64,000 nt of DNA, from NCBI GenBank assembly GCA_930367215.1, contig OV884060.1:12728001-12792000 (forward strand). The letters are read 5' to 3'. This document shows, piece after piece, positions 58,504 through 64,000 of this stretch. The notes beneath the pieces were generated by a model. It had not been told where the DNA came from and did no database searches. It saw nothing but the letters and a program-made list of their open reading frames with translations. The position numbers and the translations under genes were made by a program. Numbering within the stretch: position 1 is the stretch's first letter; every line of letters begins with the position of its first letter. Source of the stretch: Pollenia angustigena. Taxonomy: Eukaryota > Arthropoda > Insecta > Diptera > Polleniidae.

Positions 58504-58510
58504 GTAAGTG
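58504..58510 (+). other. Splice donor after the receptor exon
   Basis: AAG|GTAAGTG is a consensus donor. It falls directly after the conserved MAVDFIKG, where the protein must continue into the next part of the ligand-binding domain. The frame stays open for another 16 codons into the intron but that peptide has no family similarity. Phase 1 intron. Confidence 0.85.
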
Positions 58511-58950
58511 CATTTTCTATATAATCAAGGTGTCCAAAAGTATTATCAGATAATCAAAATTTATGATATAAAAAACGAATTTATTTCTGCTGTAAACATT
58601 GGAAATTTTTTGAAGATTTCCAACTATCCATTAGTGAAATCGAACGCATTTTCTTTAAAACAACTTTGTGTGTTATTTAAAGCTTTATCTGCAAGTGTGT
58701 ATAAGGCTTTTAAACCTCCATATTTTGATAATAAACTGAAATAAAAATCAAAAAAGTCTTTAAAGCCTAAAGGCATCTGTATAGAAACCAAAGGGCTTAA
58801 TCTGTAAGTCCTTCAACTTGAGATGAGAAATGGTTCATAAAAAAATTTTTAACTTTTAAAACTGTTTTAATTAAGAAAAGGTGTTTAAGAAAGTACGGTG
58901 GTTAATATATTTTTATTGAAAGTAAAGTTTCAAAATACGCCTTCAGATAT
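58511..58950. other. Start of the receptor's first coding intron
   Basis: Noncoding. The open frame at 58508-58744 has no domain. No repeat recognised. Confidence 0.5.
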
Positions 58951-58959
58951 GCTATTGAA

Positions 58960-59814
58960 GGCGGCATGAAATAACCCCCCAAAATATAACCCCCCAAAAA
59001 AATAATGAAATAACCCCCCAAAAGTTTGTACAGAGAACAACAAAAACAAATTTTTGGGCGTTATTTCATTTTGTTTGGGGTGTTATTTCATTTTTTTAAT
59101 TGAGGTATTATTTCATATGAAATTATCCCCCAAAAAATCATTTTGAAATAAAGCCCCAATATATTTTTTAAGGTTATTATTTCATTTTCAAATTTATAAT
59201 GAAAACGTTTTTGGGCGCAAGGATTTATTCACTTTGGTATGCAGAACACCGCCTTCGATAAATAAAGCTTCCCTGCATAACCGACCTTCGGCCGGGCGCA
59301 ATGACTTTTTCTTCTATGGTATACCAAACACCGGCTTCGCTAACTAAAGCTTCACTGCGTAGTCGGGTCGAGTCGGTATTTGTATACTATAGAGGAGAAA
59401 ATCCTAGCGCTATGCAGAGAAGCTTTAGTTAGCGAAGCCGGTTTTTGGTAAACCATAGAGGAAAAAGTAATTGCGCCAGGCCAAAGGCCGGCTATGCAGA
59501 AAAGCCTTAGTTAGCGAAGCTTGTGTTTGGTATATCATATCATGATATCTATCGCGTGTTTCTTTAAAGCAAAACTTTATAATTAATTGTATTACATATA
59601 TTGGTCTCCTTTTTTATTTCAGAAATTGGGGTTTTATTTCATATGAAAAAAGCCCCCAAAAATTAGGGAATTATTTCATTTATGTTTGGGGCGTTATTTC
59701 ATTTCGTTGGGGGCTAACTTCATTTTCAAAATTGGGGCTTTATTGCATGTGAAATAAGACGCCAAGCTTTAGGGGGTTATTTCATTATTTTTTTTTGGGG
59801 GGTTATATGCCGCC
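58960..59814. repeat. 82-bp-module foldback element, AAATAACCCCCCAAAA arms
   Basis: Exact 9-bp direct repeats GCTATTGAA flank it (58951-58959 and 59815-59823). Its ends GGCGGCAT and ATGCCGCC are perfect inverted repeats, followed by arms made of AAATAACCCCCCAAAA, GGGGTTATTTCATT and variants. The core has minus-orientation modules (59221-59360; ACCTTCGGCCGGGCGCAATG, then ACCGGCTTCGCTAACTAAAG) and plus-orientation modules (59370-59545; AGCTTTAGTTAGCGAAGCCG). It lies in the receptor intron. The arm motif is unrelated to those of the other two elements with the same core. Confidence 0.88.
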
Positions 59815-60047
59815 GCTATTGAATTAAAAATATTTCTGTTTAGATTATAAGAAACAATCAAGAAAGTTACAAAACGTAAAGCATACGTATGCATGAATAT
59901 TCAAAACTTAAACTACACCTCCAAAATAAAAATAAACTCTACTTATTTCTTCAACTAGAACTAGATTTTTTATTAAAAAACTTCAAATTTATTTTACAGT
60001 TTCTTTAAAATATTTAGTTTTGTGGTTATTTTGTTGAACTATTATGG

Positions 60048-60325
60048 TTTTTAATCCAAATTTTTAATATTTCTAATTAGGCTTAAGTTCATCAAATTTA
60101 ATTTTCATTAAATTATTTTTATGAAGGAAGGAATTTTACAACATGAAAATTGATTAAAATTGTTATTGATAATCTTTCATTCTTGACCGTGGCTGGGGCT
60201 CGAACCCTGGCCGGCAGGTTACCATGACATGTTTCGATCGCAACCACTCGATCTCCTCAGATGGATTTGCCGTCTTACACTTGCAGCCATCGACGACTGC
60301 TGACGTCAATAGTCAAACATCAATC
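60048..60325 (-). repeat. tRNA-derived SINE, type 1 head, copy 3
   Basis: Minus-strand copy with B box in CTGGCCAGGGTTCGAGCCCC-type arm (read on the minus strand) and the AT-rich tail at 60055-60180. It lacks the outermost ~70 bp of the 5' part seen in copies 1 and 4. The open frame at 60224-60448 runs through it and is not a gene. Confidence 0.85.
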
Positions 60326-60353
60326 CTTTTCTCGTACTTTTGTCAAGAACACA

Positions 60354-60722
60354 GAAGTAAGGAAAAACATATAAAATCAATTAAAATGGATAATGATTCA
60401 GAAAAGCAAATTTCGATCTACCAAAGGTTAAAAGAGAATTTGGTTTAAGGATTGATGCTTTACTATTGACATCAGCGGTCGTCGATGGATGCGAGTGTAA
60501 GATGGCAAATCCATCTGAGGAGATCGAGTGGTTGCGATCGAAACATGTCATGGTAACCTGCCGGCCAGGGTTCGAGCCCCAGCCACGGTCAAGAATGAAA
60601 GATTATCAATAACAATTTTAATCAATTTTCATGTTGTACAATTCCTTCCTTCATAAAAATAATTGAATGAAAATTAAATTCGATGAACTTAAGCCTAATT
60701 AAAAATATTAAAAATTTCTTTA
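60354..60722 (+). repeat. tRNA-derived SINE, type 1 head, copy 4
   Basis: Full-length plus-strand copy, very similar to 9929-10290: A box GATCGAGTGGTTGCGATCG, B box GGTTCGAGCCCCAGCC, then the AT-rich tail ending AAAAATATTAAAAATTT. With copy 3 it makes an inverted pair separated by about 30 bp. Confidence 0.88.
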
Positions 60723-62360
60723 AAATATTTAAATCTTATAGCTTAAGCAACCCCCGAAAGAATGCTTTGATCTCTTTTATACTCCCTTACCAGTAAAATA
60801 TGCAAAAGTTTTTTAAAACTTTAACCACAATTAACTGCGCAAATTTTTAATGTATAAAATTAAAATGCAAATACTAATTAAGCTCAATTTTAAATGTTAT
60901 AAATATGCAAATGAAGTTTAATATCCCTAGACTCTAAAATATTTATTAAATTTAGTTCTGTGACAAAAATATTATATGAAACACAAAATTTAAGATAAAA
61001 AAGCTAAAAAGTAATTCTAAATAAAAAAATACACTTTTGAGCAAAAATATTTACATAATAATAACTCACTGTACTCTAAATTGTATAAGAAAAAATAAAA
61101 AAGTGTATAAATATTTGTCTGCGGCAGGAAATGGAGCAATTTTTCTTTCATCACCTTGAATGAAATGAAACTTTACAGTTCGTGCACAGTATGATTACAC
61201 ACACACTTACATACAGAACTATTTCAGAAAAAATGCTTTTCTTTTATTTTTCCCAAAATGGAAATAAACAAAAAGTGATGACACAATGCAAGTTGAGGCA
61301 AAATAGAAAGGAAACACTGTAAAACGCACTATTTAAATTAAGTGAGCTCGTTTTAAAAATAACAAACTAAAGAAAGAGAGAGTCAGAGAGCGTGTGTTTT
61401 TTAAAACTTTTTTAATCTTCATATATTAAATATAAGCTTACAATAATTAATCAAATCTTATTCTAATACTGCCAGGGCTAGACGAAAATTTACCATATAA
61501 CACTCTTTTAATCGGATGAGTTAAAAAAAAAAAAATGTTTGCTAAAATACTGCAAGCAATCACAACAATCTATTAACAACAACATGAATAACATAATTTG
61601 AAATAAAGTTGTTAAATACTTTCTAATTTTATTAGAAAACAGAAAACACATTTATACTAATGGAAGTTTTTTATAGTAACAACTCCCAATTAGTAACTTA
61701 ATAAACTAAACTTTGCAATGAATTTCTATAACTGATAACTGTTGAAATAAATAAATAAAACTAAAAATAAAAAATTCCATTTAAGTCAACAAACGAAAAA
61801 AAAAACTTTAAAATAAACATGTGTATTTTTCTCAAAAAGTTCATTTTTAAATATAATAAAATTAGAAAGTTTAGGAACTTGTACCACAGCACACACAAGA
61901 AAAATTAGATTATTCAATGCCAGTAAACCTAAATATTATTTTAAATATAGTAAACTACGAGAGCGGTGAATAGATTTGATGGCAAACGTTAAAGTATATA
62001 TTATGCTTTTTTCACATGGCAACAATTAACATTTGTTCAAAATTTTTATACAAATATAAACTATGACATAAGCAATTAATTTCATTTAAGTCGGCTTTAC
62101 AATAGAGCAGTAGAATAATTTATACTCATTCTGAGCAAAGTATAGCAAAAGAAAAGCACACATTTTATGTAGTTAATACTAAATTATGGGTGTAACAATT
62201 TTATAAATTCGCACATTCTTGTAATCGAAAAACGAAATTCGAATTAAATGACCAGATTTCGTACATCACACCGAACAAGCATACGAAAATAATAGAGGAC
62301 AGTAAAATTTCAGCTGTATCTTTAATTTAAAAAAGGAAGCTCCAGCAAAATTATAATATT
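60723..62360. other. Intronic AT-rich DNA
   Basis: No repeat, exon or RNA gene recognised. A short GAGAG-rich run lies near 61374-61390. Confidence 0.4.
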
Positions 62361-64000
62361 ATGACTTAACTATGACTAGACTATGACTAGACTATGACTA
62401 GATTATGACTATACTATGACTTGACTATGAATAGACTATGACTAGACTATGACTAGACTATGACTAGACTATGCCTAGACTATGACTAGACTATGACTAG
62501 ACTATGACTAGACTATGACTAGACTATGACTAGACTATGACTAGACTATGACTAGACTATGACTAGACTATGACTAGACTATGACTAGACTATGACTAGA
62601 CTATGACTAGACTATGACTAGACTATGACTAGACTATGACTAGACTATGACTAGACTATGACTAGACTATGACTAGACTATGACTAGACTATGACTAGAC
62701 TATGACTAGACTATGAGTAGATTATGTCTAGACTATGACTAGACTATGACTAGACTATGACTAGACTATGACTAGATTATGACTAGACTATGACTAGACT
62801 ATGACTAGACTATGACTAGACTATGACTAGACTATGACTAGACTATGACTAGACTATCACTAGACTATGACTAGACTATGACTAGACTATGACTAGACTA
62901 TGACTAGACTATGACTAGACTATGACTAGACTATGACTAGACTATGACTAGACTATGACTGGACTAGGAATAGACTATGACTAGACTATGACTAGACTAT
63001 GACTAGACTATGACTAGACTATGACTAGACTATGACTAGACTATGACTAGACTATGACTAGACTATGACTAGACTATGACTAGACTATGACTAGACTATG
63101 ACTAGACTATGACTAGACTATGACTAGACTATGACTAGACTATGACTAGACTATGACTAGACTATGACTAGACTATGACTAGACTATGACTAGACTATGA
63201 CTAGACTATGACTAGACTATGACTAGACTAGGAATAGACTATGACTAGACTATGACTAGACTATGACTAGACTATGACTAGACTATGACTAGACTATGAC
63301 TAGACTATGACTAGACTATGACTAGACTATGACTAGACTATGACTAGACTATGACTAGACTATGACTAGACTATGACTAGACTATGACTAGACTATGACT
63401 AGACTATGACTAGACTATGACTAGACTATGACTAGACTATGACTAGACTATGACTAGACTATGACTAGACTATGACTAGACTATGACTAGACTATGACTA
63501 GACTATGACTAGACTATGACTAGACTATGACTAGACTATGACTAGACTATGACTAGACTATGACTAGACTATGACTAGACTATGACTAGACTATGACTAG
63601 ACTATGACTAGACTATGACTAGACTATGACTAGACTATGACTAGACTATGACTAGACTATGACTAGACTATGACTAGACTATGACTAGACTATGACTAGA
63701 CTATGACTAGACTATGACTAGACTATGACTAGACTATGACTAGACTATGACTAGACTATGACTAGACTATGACTAGACTATGACTAGACTATGACTAGAC
63801 TATGACTAGACTATGACTAGACTATGACTAGACTATGACTAGACTATGACTAGACTATGACTAGACTATGACTAGACTATGACTAGACTATGACTAGACT
63901 ATGACTAGACTATGACTAGACTATGACTAGACTATGCCTAGACTATGACTAGACTATGACTAGACTATGACTAGACTATGCCTAGACTATGACTAGACTA
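62361..64000. repeat. 11-bp satellite array (ACTAGACTATG)n
   Basis: About 149 head-to-tail copies of ACTAGACTATG run to the window end, so the true length is unknown. The first few copies are diverged (TAACTATG, GATTATGACT, ATACTATG, TTGACTATGA, ATAGACTATG) and the rest nearly identical. Rare variants are ATGCCTAG (62471, 63934, 63978), GAGTAGATTATGTCTAG near 62716, ATCACTAG near 62856 and GACTAGGAATAG (62963 and 63227). The two GGAATAG variants are exactly 264 bp (24 units) apart, which hints at block duplication. Because 11 is not a multiple of 3 and each unit carries TAG or TGA, no frame is open. It probably lies in the first coding intron of the receptor gene. Confidence 0.97.

Noticed and set aside
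58504..58553. Continuation of the receptor frame to the stop at 58553
   Set aside because: A consensus GTAAGT donor lies exactly where family similarity ends, so the last 16 codons are intronic read-through.
60224..60448. Open frame whose N-terminal peptide is nearly the same as a minus-strand frame at 9874-10125, suggesting a conserved small protein
   Set aside because: Both are readings through the complementary strand of the same SINE; the conservation is that of the repeat, and the rest of each frame is unrelated.
62361..64000. CRISPR-like repeat array
   Set aside because: Units are 11 bp head to tail with no spacers, in a eukaryotic genome; it is a simple satellite.

Overview
The window looks like nuclear DNA of a higher (schizophoran, probably calyptrate) fly. 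It is very AT-rich. Its single recognisable host coding exon belongs to an insect class C G-protein-coupled receptor. Almost everything else is decayed LINE retrotransposons, tRNA-derived SINEs, a Tc1/mariner fragment and many inverted-repeat (foldback or MITE-like) elements, as in blowfly-type and house-fly-type genomes. No bacterial gene, CRISPR array or intact RNA gene was seen.

Layout. Positions 1-57000 are gene-free as far as I can see and filled with mobile-element debris. LINE reverse-transcriptase pseudogenes lie at about 5.9-8.1 kb (+), 21.0-21.7 kb (+), 25.0-27.3 kb (-) and 52.6-54.2 kb (-). Four RNase H tails of other LINEs lie at 1.3-1.7 kb (-), 11.5-11.9 kb (+), 15.0-15.4 kb (+) and 55.4-56.0 kb (-). 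A mariner-like transposase remnant is at 16.2-16.8 kb (-). SINE copies are at 9.9, 19.3, 20.0, 40.4, 55.0, 60.05 and 60.35 kb. Between them lie at least fifteen inverted-repeat elements, several nested inside one another.

Host gene. The first coding exon of a metabotropic-glutamate-receptor-like protein, most like insect mtt (mangetout/DmXR), runs 57012-58503 (+) and ends at a GTAAGT splice donor. Later exons lie beyond the window. The rest of the window (58504-64000) is therefore probably its first coding intron. That intron carries a foldback element, two SINEs in inverted orientation, and an 11-bp satellite array of about 1.6 kb that runs off the window end.

Most unusual signal. Three elements (36528-37361, 39092-40020, 58960-59814) share an internal GC-rich 82-bp module and are each bounded by exact 9-bp direct repeats, which look like target-site duplications. 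Their terminal arms are built from three different short motifs. A fourth element (33271-33986) carries one decayed module and a fourth arm motif. Other foldbacks in the window (motifs AAATATGC, TTAATCGG, CTAATT, AATCA/AATCGT, AACCATAT) have the same kind of design, arms that are arrays of one private short motif. This looks like a family, or a set of convergent families, in which the core is conserved and the arms turn over rapidly.
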